Shown: in pieces, positions 34,976-44,064 of the stretch
How the letters are laid out: every line of letters starts with the position of its first letter
How positions within the stretch are numbered: position 1 is the first letter of the stretch
Origin: Mesorhizobium sp. WSM3859
GTDB lineage: Bacteria > Pseudomonadota > Alphaproteobacteria > Rhizobiales > Rhizobiaceae
Direction of reading: 5' to 3'
NCBI RefSeq assembly: GCF_002295065.1
Contig: NZ_NSGG01000010.1
Location: 62,001-126,000 of the forward strand
DNA length: 64,000 nucleotides
Made by a program: the position numbers and the translations under genes
The notes under the pieces: generated by a model
Databases searched by the model: none
The model's input: the letters and a program-made list of their open reading frames with translations, nothing else
What the model was told of the DNA's origin: nothing

Positions 34976-35773
34976 TCAATCGCGAATGATCGCGCAGCTT
35001 TCATCCTTCGCCCAATCGGCGAAGCTGAGGTAATAGGCGCGAACATCGCGATAGCCGGCCTGGGCCGCTGCGGCGGCAGCGAGAGCGGCGCGGCCGCCGC
35101 CGTCGCAATGGGTGACGATATGGTCGCCGGATTGGAAACCAGCCTGCGCGAGAAGATCGTGCAATTCCGCCGCCGGCCTCAGGCGCGAGCCGTCTAGCAG
35201 GTTCGCGTGCGGCAGCAGCCTTGCGCCGGGCAGATGGCCGCCGCGCGCATTGCGGCGCAGGTCTTCGCCTGTATATTCACCAGCGGTACGGGCATCGAAG
35301 ATGCGCACATCGCCGTCGAGTTCAGCCTTCAAGGTCTCCCGATCGACGAGACCGACAGGACCCGCGCCGGGCCTGGCTCGAAAGACAGCCGAGGCGCCGG
35401 CTGCCTCGGCCGCTTCCGGCACGTCGTCGTGCCGTTCGAACGCCGGCCATCCACCGTTCAGGATGAACGCCTTCGCCCCGAAATACTGCAAGATGAACCA
35501 GACCCGCGCGGCCTCGGTCATGCGCCCGTCGTCATAGACGATGGCTGGCACCTCGCCATCGACACCGAGTTCGTCAATGGCGCGTTCCCAATAGGCGACG
35601 TTCTCAAACGACGTCTCTCCGGCTTTTGCTGCAGCTTCCCACACCTCGATCGGAACGCGGACGGCATTGGGCGCGTGGCCCAAGGAGAAGGCAGCCTGGT
35701 CGCGCACGTCGAGCAGGCGGAAAGCGGGCAACGCGCTCAGAGCGGACTGTTCGACGACGGGATCATGGGACAT
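34976..35773 (-). CDS. Sulfurtransferase, tandem rhodanese domains
   Basis: The 265-residue protein has two rhodanese domains. The first (LLDVRDQAAFSLGHAPNAVRVPIEVWE) ends in VYDDGRMTEAARVWF, with no active-site Cys at the loop position. The second (IFDARTAGEYTGEDLRRNARGGHLPGA) has the catalytic Cys in THCDGGGRAAL. The start at 35773 follows GGAAGAG and overlaps the tail of the upstream TetR gene by 11 bases. Such thiosulfate or mercaptopyruvate sulfurtransferases act in sulfur transfer or cyanide and persulfide handling; the active loop CDGGGR is not typical of either, so the donor is open. Confidence 0.87.
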   Translation of the reverse strand: MSHDPVVEQSALSALPAFRLLDVRDQAAFSLGHAPNAVRVPIEVWEAAAKAGETSFENVAYWERAIDELGVDGEVPAIVYDDGRMTEAARVWFILQYFGAKAFILNGGWPAFERHDDVPEAAEAAGASAVFRARPGAGPVGLVDRETLKAELDGDVRIFDARTAGEYTGEDLRRNARGGHLPGARLLPHANLLDGSRLRPAAELHDLLAQAGFQSGDHIVTHCDGGGRAALAAAAAAQAGYRDVRAYYLSFADWAKDESCAIIRD

Positions 35774-36401
35774 GAGGGACTCTTCCATCACCTTGGTTTC
35801 CCGGCCAGGCTGAAAGCGCGATGTCGACCAGACGTCTCAACCTTTCGGTACAAGCACCGTCACAGGCTTGCACCGACATTCCTTGCACGAAAGCTCCGTA
35901 GAATCGTGCAAGCGAATCCGTGTCGGTGCCGGCTGCAAGTTCCCCTTCGCTGACCGCCCTGTCGAAACGTTCGCGTATGGCCTTGATTGCAGCCTCGCGC
36001 CTTGCAGTTACGGATTTCGCGACCGTCTCGTTTTCCGCCGCGCATTGAACAACCGCTGTCGAGACGATGCATCCGCGCGGATCGCCGGGACGCGAGATGC
36101 CGGTCGCGACATCGTGCAGGTAGAAGGACAAAGCCTCATAAGCGCTCATGTCGCTCTGCAGCGCGTCCACCCGGGCCTTGCTCTCTCGCTCGGTGGCATG
36201 ATCGAGCGCCTGCCTGTATAGCTCCTCCTTGGAGCCGAACGTCGCATAGAGCGACGGCGGGGTCACGCCCATGGCCGCCGTCAAGTCGGCGATCGATGTT
36301 CCTTCATAGCCGTGTTCCCAGAACAGTCGCGCCGCGACGTCAAGCCCGACATTGCGATCCAGGGTCCTCGGCCTGCCCCGTTTTTTCGGAGGCTCGGTCA
36401 T
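35763..36401 (-). CDS. TetR/AcrR-family regulator, divergent from SDR
   Basis: The 212-residue protein has the HTH GYEGTSIADLTAAMGVTPPSLYATFGSKEELYRQAL and a C-terminal helical domain with GDPRGCIVSTAVVQCA. The HTH is nearly the same as that of the TetR at 47995. It is co-transcribed with the rhodanese gene, whose start lies inside its end, and divergent from the SDR gene. Two copies of an atatatcgatc(c/g)ctat motif in the 88-base promoter region are its likely operators. Confidence 0.92.
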   Translation of the reverse strand: MTEPPKKRGRPRTLDRNVGLDVAARLFWEHGYEGTSIADLTAAMGVTPPSLYATFGSKEELYRQALDHATERESKARVDALQSDMSAYEALSFYLHDVATGISRPGDPRGCIVSTAVVQCAAENETVAKSVTARREAAIKAIRERFDRAVSEGELAAGTDTDSLARFYGAFVQGMSVQACDGACTERLRRLVDIALSAWPGNQGDGRVPHVP

Positions 36402-36403
36402 TT

Positions 36404-36420
36404 ATATATCGATCCCTATA
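36404..36420. promoter_or_regulatory. TetR operator copy 1
   Basis: atatatcgatccctata lies three bases before the TetR start codon and repeats, with two changes, 47 bases further on. Confidence 0.6.
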
Positions 36421-36427
36421 AAATCTG

Positions 36428-36470
36428 TTGACAACCATCGACTTCGATTAATATATCGATCGCTATTAAA
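36428..36470 (+). promoter_or_regulatory. SDR promoter overlapped by TetR operator copy 2
   Basis: ttgaca at 36428-36433 and atatat at 36451-36456, 17 bases apart, form a sigma-70-like promoter. The second operator copy (atatatcgatcgctatta, an imperfect palindrome centred on cgatcg) covers the -10 box, so bound TetR should block transcription. Confidence 0.6.
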
Positions 36471-36489
36471 AATCGCAACGGAGTTGCAA

Positions 36490-37258
36490 ATGTCTGGACG
36501 CCTCTCGAACAAGGTCGCGCTCGTAACCGGCGGATCGCGCGGCATCGGGCGAGCGGTGGCGCTCGCCTTCGCCAAGGAAGGTGCTGCGTTCATCGGCGTG
36601 CACTATGCCAGCAATAAGGAAGCCGCGGACGCTACGGTGCGGGATATCGAGGCGCTGGGGACGCGAGCCGTCGCCATCGGCGCGGATTTGCGCGACGCCA
36701 AGACCGCTGCCGACAGCATTGCCGGAACGTTTAGGGCCGGGGCGCTGGCCGCGACCGGTAAAGCCGGCCTCGACATCCTCGTCAACAATGCCGGCATCGC
36801 AGTGGCAACGCCGTTGGCGCAGACCAGCGAGGCCACGTTCGATGACCTCATGACCATCAACTTCAAGGCGCCGTTCTTCCTGATCCAGGCGCTGGCGAAT
36901 GACATCCGAGACGACGGACGCATCATCAACGTTTCCACCGGCTTCACACGCATCGCAGCACCGACTCACCCGGCCTATGCAGCGTCAAAGGGCGCTCTCG
37001 AAACACTGACGCTGGCGCTCGCTCCCGATTTCGCAAGCCGCGGCATAACCGTTAACTCGGTCATGCCCGGTGTTACCGAGACCGATATGAACGCGGACTG
37101 GCTTGCCACGGATGCGCGCAGGCGCGGAAGCATTGTCGGTGTTTTCGCGTGTCGGCCAGCCTGCCGACGTGGCCGACGTCATCACCTTCGTCGCCTCAGG
37201 CGACGCACGGTGGACGACGGGGCAGTCCATCGACGCCACAGGCGGCGCTCGGATCTAA
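36490..37258 (+). pseudogene. Short-chain dehydrogenase/reductase, frameshifted near the C-terminus
   Basis: The frame from 36490 reads as a classical SDR: VALVTGGSRGIGRAVALAF (GxxxGxG), NNAGIAVATP, the catalytic Ser in INVSTGF and YxxxK in YAASKGALE. After NADWLATDAR (about 37120) the frame drifts into Arg-rich nonsense that runs to 37296. In a shifted frame, from about 37124, the expected ending resumes: AEALSVFSRVGQPADVADVITFVAS and DARWTTGQSIDATGGARI, with stop at 37256-37258. One extra base (or two missing) in gcgcgcaggcgcgg explains it. The enzyme core is intact but the substrate-loop end is lost, unless this is a sequencing error. Confidence 0.85.
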
Positions 37259-37259
37259 A

Positions 37260-37302
37260 GCATGTCTCCCGAAAGTGGGAACCGGCTTCGGGATAACATC
37301 GC
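37260..37302. repeat. Family A intergenic repeat, diverged copy
   Basis: gcatgtctcccgaaagtggg...aaccggcttcgggataacatc has the same layout as the unit at 4842-4890 (gcatgtcgcccaaaagtgcg... and ttttgggg..aacgacatgc). It starts two bases after the stop codon of the SDR. Confidence 0.55.
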
Positions 37303-37374
37303 CCGGGCCACCAGGCCCGGGCACCTCGGCAAGGTTCAATCACGGTCTGCCTTGCGGGGTTATCACGACCGCTT

Positions 37375-38151
37375 TCATTGTGATGCCTTCGCAGCAGCCT
37401 TCTCGATCAGCCGCGCCACGGGCTCAGGGTGCGACACCATCACCACATGCGAGGCGCCCTTGATGACCACGGTACCCTGTGAGTGGGCCCGGGCAGCCAT
37501 GAATGCCAAGGCCTCGGCTGGTATGTTCTTGTCGCCGTCTCCGTAGATGAACCAGCTCGGAACCTTCTTCCACGCCGCTTCAGTTTGGACTTCGTTCAGC
37601 GCGGCTTCCTCAATGGGCCTCTGCGCCGCAGCCATAAGCCTGGCTTCGGCTTTGGGGACGTCAGCGGCGAACTGGTCGTGGAACTTGTCCTGCTGGATGT
37701 AGAGGTCCTTCCCGCCGCTTGACAGGGTGACCGGCGGCGCGAGGGTCGGACCGAGCGAGCTGCCGGGGAATTTGCCGGCGAGTTGCGCGGCTGTTTCGCC
37801 TGCATCCGGCGCGAAGGCCGCGACATAGACCAGCGCCTTGACGGTCGCATGGCCGTCGGCCGCTTCGCTGATGACCGAGCCGCCATAGGAATGCCCAACG
37901 AGGACGACAGGCGATTTGATGGAGCCAAGGATGTCGCCGACGTAGCCGGCGTCATTTTTGACGCCACGCAACGGATTGGCGACAGCCACGACCGGATAGC
38001 CATCCTTCTCCAGGATTTTGACGACGCCGTTCCAGCTCGACGAATCCGCGAACGCGCCGTGAACCAGGACGATGGTGGGTTTGTCGGCCTGCGCGTACGC
38101 ATTGCCGAAAAAGGCGCTGGTGATCGCCAAGGCTGCAAGCAGTATTTTCAT
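37375..38151 (-). CDS. Exported alpha/beta hydrolase (PHA-depolymerase/esterase-like)
   Basis: The 258-residue protein has a signal peptide to about residue 20 (ITSAFFGNAYA) and the alpha/beta-hydrolase fold: oxyanion strand IVLVHGAFADSSSWNGV, nucleophile Ser in VGHSYGGSVISEA, acid in FIYGDGDKNIP, and catalytic His in KGASHVVMVSHPE. The start at 38151 has AAGGA seven bases upstream. It belongs to the family with plant hydroxynitrile-lyase-like esterases. It is the last of four same-strand genes, three of which carry export signals. Confidence 0.88.
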   Translation of the reverse strand: MKILLAALAITSAFFGNAYAQADKPTIVLVHGAFADSSSWNGVVKILEKDGYPVVAVANPLRGVKNDAGYVGDILGSIKSPVVLVGHSYGGSVISEAADGHATVKALVYVAAFAPDAGETAAQLAGKFPGSSLGPTLAPPVTLSSGGKDLYIQQDKFHDQFAADVPKAEARLMAAAQRPIEEAALNEVQTEAAWKKVPSWFIYGDGDKNIPAEALAFMAARAHSQGTVVIKGASHVVMVSHPEPVARLIEKAAAKASQ

Positions 38152-38199
38152 CTGAATGTCCTTCATGAGTGTCTTCGTCTGAACGTGTTCATGGTTGAA

Positions 38200-38712
38200 C
38201 TACGGCGCAAGCCGCGTGAAGACATAATCGTGACCCTGAACGCGCGCCTCATGGCAGGCGAAGCAGGTCTGGTGCTGGGCTTCATCGACCGGCTTGCCGT
38301 CGACGAACCTGCCGAAGCCCCATCCGCCCGTAGCCGCGTATTTCTTCGAATCCTTGACCATGACCTGGACTGTCGTCGCCGCGCCGGGAACGGAAGCGGG
38401 TTCGAATTCGGCCGATTGCGCCCGTTTCCACGCGAGCTTGACGAGGACAGTGCCGTCTGGAAACGGCAGCCTGCCAGCCTGATATGCTTCGATCGCAACC
38501 CTGTTCGCGACGACCGCGCGAAGCTCGTTCAGCGGGTCCGCTTCCAACGCCGGGGCGACCAGCTCCCAACCCCGGTAGCCAGCGGGGATCGTCACGCCGT
38601 AGATCGGGGAGGCATTGGTCGTGTCCGAACCCGCACCGGCTTCACGCGTAGCGCACGCCCCTGCAGCCAATATCGCTGCCAGCCCGGCCAATGCGATACC
38701 AACGCCTCTCAT
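38200..38712 (-). CDS. Cytochrome P460-family protein, likely exported
   Basis: The 170-residue protein starts with a hydrophobic leader and Cys about residue 20 (ILAAGACATREAG), perhaps a lipoprotein site although the lipobox is weak. The mature part has the P460 pattern YGVTIPAGYRGWELVAPAL, LPFPDGTVLVKLAWKR and a single c-haem motif CFACH near the C-terminus. P460 proteins oxidise hydroxylamine or NO, or are cytochrome c'-beta NO binders. Which of these applies cannot be told from sequence. Confidence 0.85.
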   Translation of the reverse strand: MRGVGIALAGLAAILAAGACATREAGAGSDTTNASPIYGVTIPAGYRGWELVAPALEADPLNELRAVVANRVAIEAYQAGRLPFPDGTVLVKLAWKRAQSAEFEPASVPGAATTVQVMVKDSKKYAATGGWGFGRFVDGKPVDEAQHQTCFACHEARVQGHDYVFTRLAP

Positions 38713-38736
38713 CGCAATCTTCCCTCTGCCGAGCGC

Positions 38737-39798
38737 TCAGAGCCGGTCGACGTCGATGACTGCCTGAGCGAAAGCCTGGGGCGCTTCCTGCGGCAGGTTG
38801 TGACCGATGCCGCCCGTGATCAGCCGGTGCTCGTATTTGCCGGAAAATCGCTTGGCGTAGGCGCCAGGGTCCGGATGCGGCGCGCCGTTGGCATCGCCTT
38901 CCATTGTGATCGTGGGAACGCCGATCATCGGAAAGGTGGCGAGCTTCTTCTCCATCTCGTCGTATTTGGGTTCGCCTGCGGCGAGGCCGAGACGCCAACG
39001 GTAATTGTGGATGACGACATCGACATGGTCCGGATTGGCGAAGGCTGCCGCGCTGCGCGCGAAAGTGGCATCGTCGAACTGCCACTGCGGAGAGGCGAGC
39101 CTCCAGATCAGCTTGGCGAAGTCGTCCGTGTTTTTCGCATAGCCTGCACGGCCGCGCTCGGTGGCGAAATAGAACTGATACCACCATTGGAGCTCGGCCT
39201 GCGGCGGTAGCGGCGCCACATTAGCAGCCTGGCTGCCGATCAGATATCCACTGACAGACACCATGGCCTTGCAGCGCTCCGGCCACAGCGCGGCAATGAT
39301 ATTGGCAGTCCGCCCTCCCCAGTCGTAGCCCGCGACGACCGCCTTCTGGATGCCGAGCGCATCCATCAAGGCGATGATGTCGACGGCGACGGCCGCCTGC
39401 TGGCCGTTTCGGACAGTGGCATCCGACAGGAAGCGCGTCGTGCCGTACCCGCGCAGATAGGGCACGATCATGCGGTAGCCTGCATCCGCAAGCAGCGGTA
39501 CGACGTCGACATAGCTGTAGATGTCATAGGGCCAGCCATGCAGAAGGATGACAGGAGCGCCGTCTGAAGGGCCGTCCTCGGCATATCCAATGTTCAGCAG
39601 GCCCGCGTCGATTTGCTTCAGCGATGCAAATGAAGTCCGCGGCTTTATGGAGCCTGAGACGATGGCTTTCGGCTCGCCCCCTTGTGCGCTCGCACCACTG
39701 ATCGCGCCGAGTTGCGCGGCCGCCAAGGTCGCGGCGGCGATGCCGAACAGGCGCCGGCGGGAATGGTCGATGTCTTCCGGAGTTCTGATTGCATTCAT
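38737..39798 (-). CDS. Tat-exported epoxide-hydrolase-like alpha/beta hydrolase
   Basis: The 353-residue protein begins with a twin-arginine leader (DHSRRRLFGIAAATLAAAQL, cut about residue 39 at ASA). The hydrolase shows ILLHGWPYDIYSY, nucleophile Asp in AGYDWGGRTANI, and catalytic His in GGIGHNLPQEAP. An Asp nucleophile points to an epoxide hydrolase or haloalkane dehalogenase rather than an esterase. A 'lid' with WWYQFYFATERGR matches the epoxide hydrolase group. It lies between Ohr and P460 genes in the same orientation. Confidence 0.88.
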   Translation of the reverse strand: MNAIRTPEDIDHSRRRLFGIAAATLAAAQLGAISGASAQGGEPKAIVSGSIKPRTSFASLKQIDAGLLNIGYAEDGPSDGAPVILLHGWPYDIYSYVDVVPLLADAGYRMIVPYLRGYGTTRFLSDATVRNGQQAAVAVDIIALMDALGIQKAVVAGYDWGGRTANIIAALWPERCKAMVSVSGYLIGSQAANVAPLPPQAELQWWYQFYFATERGRAGYAKNTDDFAKLIWRLASPQWQFDDATFARSAAAFANPDHVDVVIHNYRWRLGLAAGEPKYDEMEKKLATFPMIGVPTITMEGDANGAPHPDPGAYAKRFSGKYEHRLITGGIGHNLPQEAPQAFAQAVIDVDRL

Positions 39799-39854
39799 TG
39801 GTGCACCGCCTTGCTGTGAGGTTTAGTCAGGTCCGACCGACAATCGGGACCGAG

Positions 39855-40271
39855 CTAGATCAGGTTGATTTCGGCATCGATGTTGCCACGCGTGGCCTTC
39901 GAGTAGGGACAGGTCTGATGGGCCGCGTCGACGACCGCTCGTGCGACGTTGGGGTCGAGACCCGGCAGGCTCACATTGAGGCGCGCGTTGAGGAAGTATG
40001 CACCTTCATCAACATTCAGATCCACCTCAGCGTCGATTGCTGTGCCGGCAGGCAGCACGACGTTCATCTTGCGGGCGGCGATCGCCATCGCTCCCTCGAA
40101 GCAGGCCGACCAGCCGGCCGCAAACAGCTGTTCCGGATTGGTGCCGCTGCCGGGACCTCCGGGTGTCGACAGCCGGATATCCAGCCTCCCGTCGGAGCTG
40201 CGGGACGCCCCCTCCCGACCACCGGTAGTGCGGACTTTGCCGGTGTAGAGCCGTTTTGCTTGTGCAGTCAT
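39855..40271 (-). CDS. ohr: Ohr/OsmC-family organic hydroperoxide resistance protein
   Basis: The 138-residue protein has the Ohr layout with both redox Cys: one in WSACFEGAMAIAARK about residue 59 and one in QTCPYSKATRGN about residue 123. It reduces organic peroxides with lipoyl thiols. The start at 40271 (MTAQAKRLYTG) follows AAGGAAGGA. The frame stays open for another 65 codons upstream with no similarity to Ohr and is left out. First gene of the four-gene minus-strand group. No OhrR repressor is adjacent. Confidence 0.9.
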   Translation of the reverse strand: MTAQAKRLYTGKVRTTGGREGASRSSDGRLDIRLSTPGGPGSGTNPEQLFAAGWSACFEGAMAIAARKMNVVLPAGTAIDAEVDLNVDEGAYFLNARLNVSLPGLDPNVARAVVDAAHQTCPYSKATRGNIDAEINLI

Positions 40272-40787
40272 GTCATCCTTCCTTGCTGCGGATTGAACGC
40301 CAATCAGCGCCTGGCTGAAGGCAACCGAATGGACGGGACGGCCAGCCGCCTCGTCATCGACGGACGCATCCGCTCTCGCGGAAAGCAGGGAGAGGACGCC
40401 CGCAGCCGCAAAATCGGCAAGCAGGTGCGGCCGCGTGAGCGATAGGAACGGGGCGGGCATCATCATTCTCCGAGGGTCGGCGGAAAGCTTGGCTGCTTCG
40501 ACACATAGAGAGACGTCGCCCAGCTGGCCCGTTATGGGTTATGAGGAGATGTTAGTGCTCACCAGCAGGAGCAAATCCTGAAGCCGGGTTACCGCTTCGC
40601 CGGGCCTGGCAGTGGTCGCCTGAGTTTCTTGCAAGGGGACTCGAAGGTGGGCGGGCGGACTGGCCGCATCCCCGTGCTGCGTTCACGCACGCGCCAAAAA
40701 CCAATTGCGAAATAAAACCAGTCGGCTTAACCTGAACCGATCGCACAACGCAATCAGATTGCGCGGATGCCATGCGAGGAACAGGCG
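40272..40787. other. Intergenic region without recognisable gene
   Basis: The minus-strand frame from 40466 that reads into ohr has no family resemblance. The rest, to the divergent dihydrofolate-reductase-like gene, shows nothing I can name. It must contain promoters for both sides. Confidence 0.4.
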
Positions 40788-41318
40788 ATGGCCAGGCTCG
40801 TGTTTGGAATGAACCAGTCGCTGGACGGCTACGTCGATCATACGGAGTTTGGGCCAAGCCCCACGCTCTTCCGCCATTTCATCGAGGATGTGCGGAGGAA
40901 GGCGGGCAGCGTCTACGGCCGCCGCATGTATGAGATCATGCGTTACTGGGACGACGATCGTCCGGAATGGGATGCCGATCGACAGGCCTTCGCGGCGGCG
41001 TGGCGGAACCAGCCGAAATGGGTCGTCTCGCGCACGTTGCAATCGGTCGGTCCCAACGCCAGCCTCGTCGGAGAGGATCTTGAGGGCGCGATGCGCAAGC
41101 TGAAGGCCGATCGCGACGGCGAGATCGCCCTTGCCGGCCCTGACCTGGCGCGAAGCCTCACCGACCTCGGCTTGATCGACGAATATCGGATCTACCTGCA
41201 TCCGGTCGTGCTTGGCCGTGGCAAGCCCTATTTCGCCGGACCCCGGCCGCCGCTCCGGCTTATCGCCAGTGATCGGATCGACCAGGATGTGATGAGGCTG
41301 GCCTATATTCCTGCGTGA
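40788..41318 (+). CDS. Dihydrofolate reductase / RibD C-terminal family protein
   Basis: The 176-residue protein has the RibD_C fold pattern: MARLVFGMNQSLDGYVDH, GRRMYEIMRYW, WVVSRTLQ, IALAGPDLARSLTDLGLIDEYRIYLHPVVLGRGKPYF. Small stand-alone members reduce pterins or unrelated pyrimidines, mostly of unknown substrate. The start at 40788 follows GAGGA seven bases upstream; a Met seven codons earlier lacks a site. Confidence 0.88.
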   Translation: MARLVFGMNQSLDGYVDHTEFGPSPTLFRHFIEDVRRKAGSVYGRRMYEIMRYWDDDRPEWDADRQAFAAAWRNQPKWVVSRTLQSVGPNASLVGEDLEGAMRKLKADRDGEIALAGPDLARSLTDLGLIDEYRIYLHPVVLGRGKPYFAGPRPPLRLIASDRIDQDVMRLAYIPA

Positions 41319-41357
41319 TCATGCCATGTCGGGCGCGCCGAGGTCCGTCGAAAAAAC

Positions 41358-42553
41358 TCAGCCCGCCTGCGGTGCCGTTCGGGCTTGCACGAGCAGCCGG
41401 CGTTCGAACCCCCACAAAAGGACCGGGCAGGCTAGAAGAGCCGCCGAGCCAAGGCCGAGGGCCGCGCCGGCGCCGCCAGCCCAAAGCGCAAGCTTGCCGC
41501 CGAGCCAAGGCGCGATCAGCATCGTGGCGTAGTAGACCGAGTAGAAGAGCCCCATTCCCAGCGCGCGTCTCGCCGGCGCCAGCGCCCGCGCCGGCAGGCT
41601 CATGATGTGGCTCCGGCCGGCAGCCCGCAGACCAGGCCGAGCGCGACTACGGTGGGCAGCACAGCCGAACCGCGCCACAGCAAGAGGACCAAGGCCGCGA
41701 AAGCGAGACAGCTTGTCGCCAGCATGGCGTTGCGGCTCCTGGTTTGGTCCGCGAGATAGCCGCCGAAGGGAACGGAAACGGCCGCGAGCCACAGCACGAT
41801 GCTGACAGCCGAGCCGGCGGCGGCGGTCGACCAGCCGCGCTCGACCAGCATCGACGGCGCGAAACTGAAGATCATCGCAAAGCCGACATTGTAGAAGGCC
41901 CAGATCAGGCCCGCCAGCAGCACGGCCCAGACGACCGGCTTCGCAAGCCGCGAGCCTTCCGCTGAAGCCGGGGCGGCGGCGGGTCCGGGTGGCTGGTACA
42001 GGAACCCCATCAGCGCGAGCGCCGCGACGATGAGCACCATCACCGCGATCTGCGTCCCCGTTATGCCGAATTGCGCCTGTATCAGCGGCAGCCCGGCGAG
42101 CGTGAGAGCGATGCCCAGAGGCCATGAGTTGATGAAGATCGCCATGGCCGTGGCGATCCGCCGGCCCGCGAACCAGTCGACGATCATTTTGGTCATCAGC
42201 ACGTTCAGCAGCACGCCTCCGATCCCGGAGATCAGCCGTCCCGCGATCTGCACGCTCCATGAGGTCGAGGCGAAAAGCAGCATCTCGCCGGCCAGCATCA
42301 TCACCAGGCCGGCGAGCACGCTTGCCTTGTCGCCGAAGCGCCTGCCGATCGCGCCGCCGGGAAGCGCGAGCGCAACGCCCGGGGCGAAGTACAGACCGAT
42401 GAGTACTCCGATGTCAGCGAGGTTTGCATCGAGCGCCTTGCCCAGCTCCGGCGCGATGGCCGCAATGCTCTGGAATTGCACCGCAATTGCGGCGCGGGCG
42501 ACAAAAAGCACAGCAAGGATCGTCCAGCGGCTGCGCACGGTTCCCCCACTCAT
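41358..42553 (-). pseudogene. MFS transporter (CynX/NarK-like), split by frameshift
   Basis: The first frame (41600-42553, 317 residues) has nine to ten spans with GYFAP-like GLYFAPGVALALPGGAIGRRFGDK. It stops after VCGLPAGATS. The second frame (41358-41603, 81 residues) holds the missing last spans: MSLPARALAPARRALGMGLF then SVYYATMLIAPWLGGKLALW. Joining the frames with one missing or two extra bases near 41605 gives a normal transporter of about 398 residues. The second frame opens with an ATG overlapping the stop (ATGA), so coupled production of two pieces cannot be excluded. Substrate unknown. Confidence 0.8.
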
Positions 42554-42562
42554 TTTTTCGAA

Positions 42563-43957
42563 TTATCCAGGCCTGATATTCTGGTTCAGTCGGAAGAAAT
42601 TGGTCGGGTCGTACTGCTTCTTGACGGCGGCGAGACGCGCGTAATTGACACCATAGGCATCCCGCACCCGCTCGTCACCCTCGTCGCCCAGATTGTTGGC
42701 ATAGACGCCGCCGGTTGAGAATGGCTGGACCGCATTCCACAGCTCGCGTGCCCAGCCCATATTGGCCGCGTCGTCTGCCGGGTCGTCCCAGATGGCGATC
42801 GGGAAGCAGTCGAGCGCCGCGTCGCGGTTGGCGTAGGGCGAGTCCGATGCGGGCACCCGGGCGATCGCGCCGCCGACCTGCTGGAAGACCAGCAGGGACG
42901 AGCGATTGGGAGCCTTGGCGTAAGTCTCGAGCAGCGCCTCGATCGCGCCGTCGCTGATTTCGCGCAGGAACTGCGCCTTCCAGTAATAACGTCGCCCGCG
43001 CGGAAAGAGGCTGTCGCCCGCCGATTGGATCTGGAGGTAGGGGATGGCCTGGAGACGACTTTCGACAGGGGATCCGAATTCCATCAGCGGCGCGATGACA
43101 GGCTCGCCCGCCTCGGGCGGCCCGGCGTAGCAGGCCGAGATGCTGAAGCCACGCTCGCCCGAGGGCAGCGTGACGAGCGCGGCATCGACGCTCACCTCGT
43201 CCGGAGCGTTGCACGAGAATTTGTCATAGAATCGCATAGCCTCGCGCGCATGATCGTAGGCATGCAGCACAGAGCCAACGAGAAGCGCCGGGCCGAGCGG
43301 GTGTAGCCGGTATTCGAAGACCGTCACGATGCCGAAATTGCCGCCGCCGCCCCGCAAGGCCCAGAACAGATCGGGGTGCTCGCCGGCGCTTGCCCGCAGC
43401 AGGCGTCCGTCGGCGGTGACGATTTCGGCGGCGATCAGATTGTCGCAGCTCAGGCCGTGCTTGCGGCCGAGCTTGCCGAAGCCGCCGCCCAGCGTCAGGC
43501 CGGCAATGCCGGTGTCGCCGTTGACGCCCATGGTCGTCGCGAGCCCATGCGCATGTGTCGCTGCGTCGAACTCGCCAAGGGTCAGTCCGGCTTCGGCCCT
43601 GGCGATGCGGCGTTCGGGGTCGACGACGATCTTCTTCATGCGCGATAGATCGATCACCATGCCGTCGTCGCACACCGACAGGCCGGCGACGTTGTGGCCA
43701 CCGCTGCGGACGGCCACGAGGCAGTTTTGTGATCTGGCACAGGTCACAGCTAGGATGACGTCATCGGGATTGGCGCAAAAGACGATTGCGGCAGGGCGTT
43801 TGTCGATCGCCCCGTTCCAGACCCTGCGCGCCTGGTCGTAGCCTGCGTCCGCCGGCAACACCAGTTCGCCTCGCAAGCCCTGTCGCAGCCGTTCGATCGC
43901 CGTAGTCGAGGCGTGGGACAAGCCCGATAGCACGTAGGTCTGTTGTGGAAGCTCCAT
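42563..43957 (-). CDS. Berberine-bridge-type FAD-linked oxidase
   Basis: The 464-residue protein has the PCMH-type FAD-binding domain. The His for 8-alpha linkage is in VRSGGHNVAGLSV about residue 74 and the Cys for the second link in GLSCDNL about residue 134, so bicovalent flavin is expected. The BBE C-terminal motif YDPTNFFRLNQNI is present. Family members oxidise sugars, alkaloids or polyketides with oxygen. The start at 43957 (MELPQQTYV) is chosen over the upstream 44020 because homologous proteins begin with a short lead before LRGELVLPAD. The divergent LysR gene is its likely regulator. Confidence 0.88.
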   Translation of the reverse strand: MELPQQTYVLSGLSHASTTAIERLRQGLRGELVLPADAGYDQARRVWNGAIDKRPAAIVFCANPDDVILAVTCARSQNCLVAVRSGGHNVAGLSVCDDGMVIDLSRMKKIVVDPERRIARAEAGLTLGEFDAATHAHGLATTMGVNGDTGIAGLTLGGGFGKLGRKHGLSCDNLIAAEIVTADGRLLRASAGEHPDLFWALRGGGGNFGIVTVFEYRLHPLGPALLVGSVLHAYDHAREAMRFYDKFSCNAPDEVSVDAALVTLPSGERGFSISACYAGPPEAGEPVIAPLMEFGSPVESRLQAIPYLQIQSAGDSLFPRGRRYYWKAQFLREISDGAIEALLETYAKAPNRSSLLVFQQVGGAIARVPASDSPYANRDAALDCFPIAIWDDPADDAANMGWARELWNAVQPFSTGGVYANNLGDEGDERVRDAYGVNYARLAAVKKQYDPTNFFRLNQNIRPG

Positions 43958-44064
43958 CGTCGTCGCCCCGGTTCCAATGGGATGAACGGTCTCACAGCGC
44001 CAAGCCTTCTGCAAAAGCAAAAATCTTAGCTCCTGGATGAACGAAATTCATCTACATTGCCGGC

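Noticed and set aside
39855..40466. A 203-residue extended version of Ohr
   Set aside because: The extra 65 N-terminal residues have no similarity to the family and a strong ribosome binding site marks the start at 40271.
41329..41339. An 11-base match (tcgggcgcgcc) to the 3' end of the tRNA-Arg, as a possible att site closing an island
   Set aside because: Too short for GC-rich DNA, no integrase nearby, and it does not extend into the T-arm.
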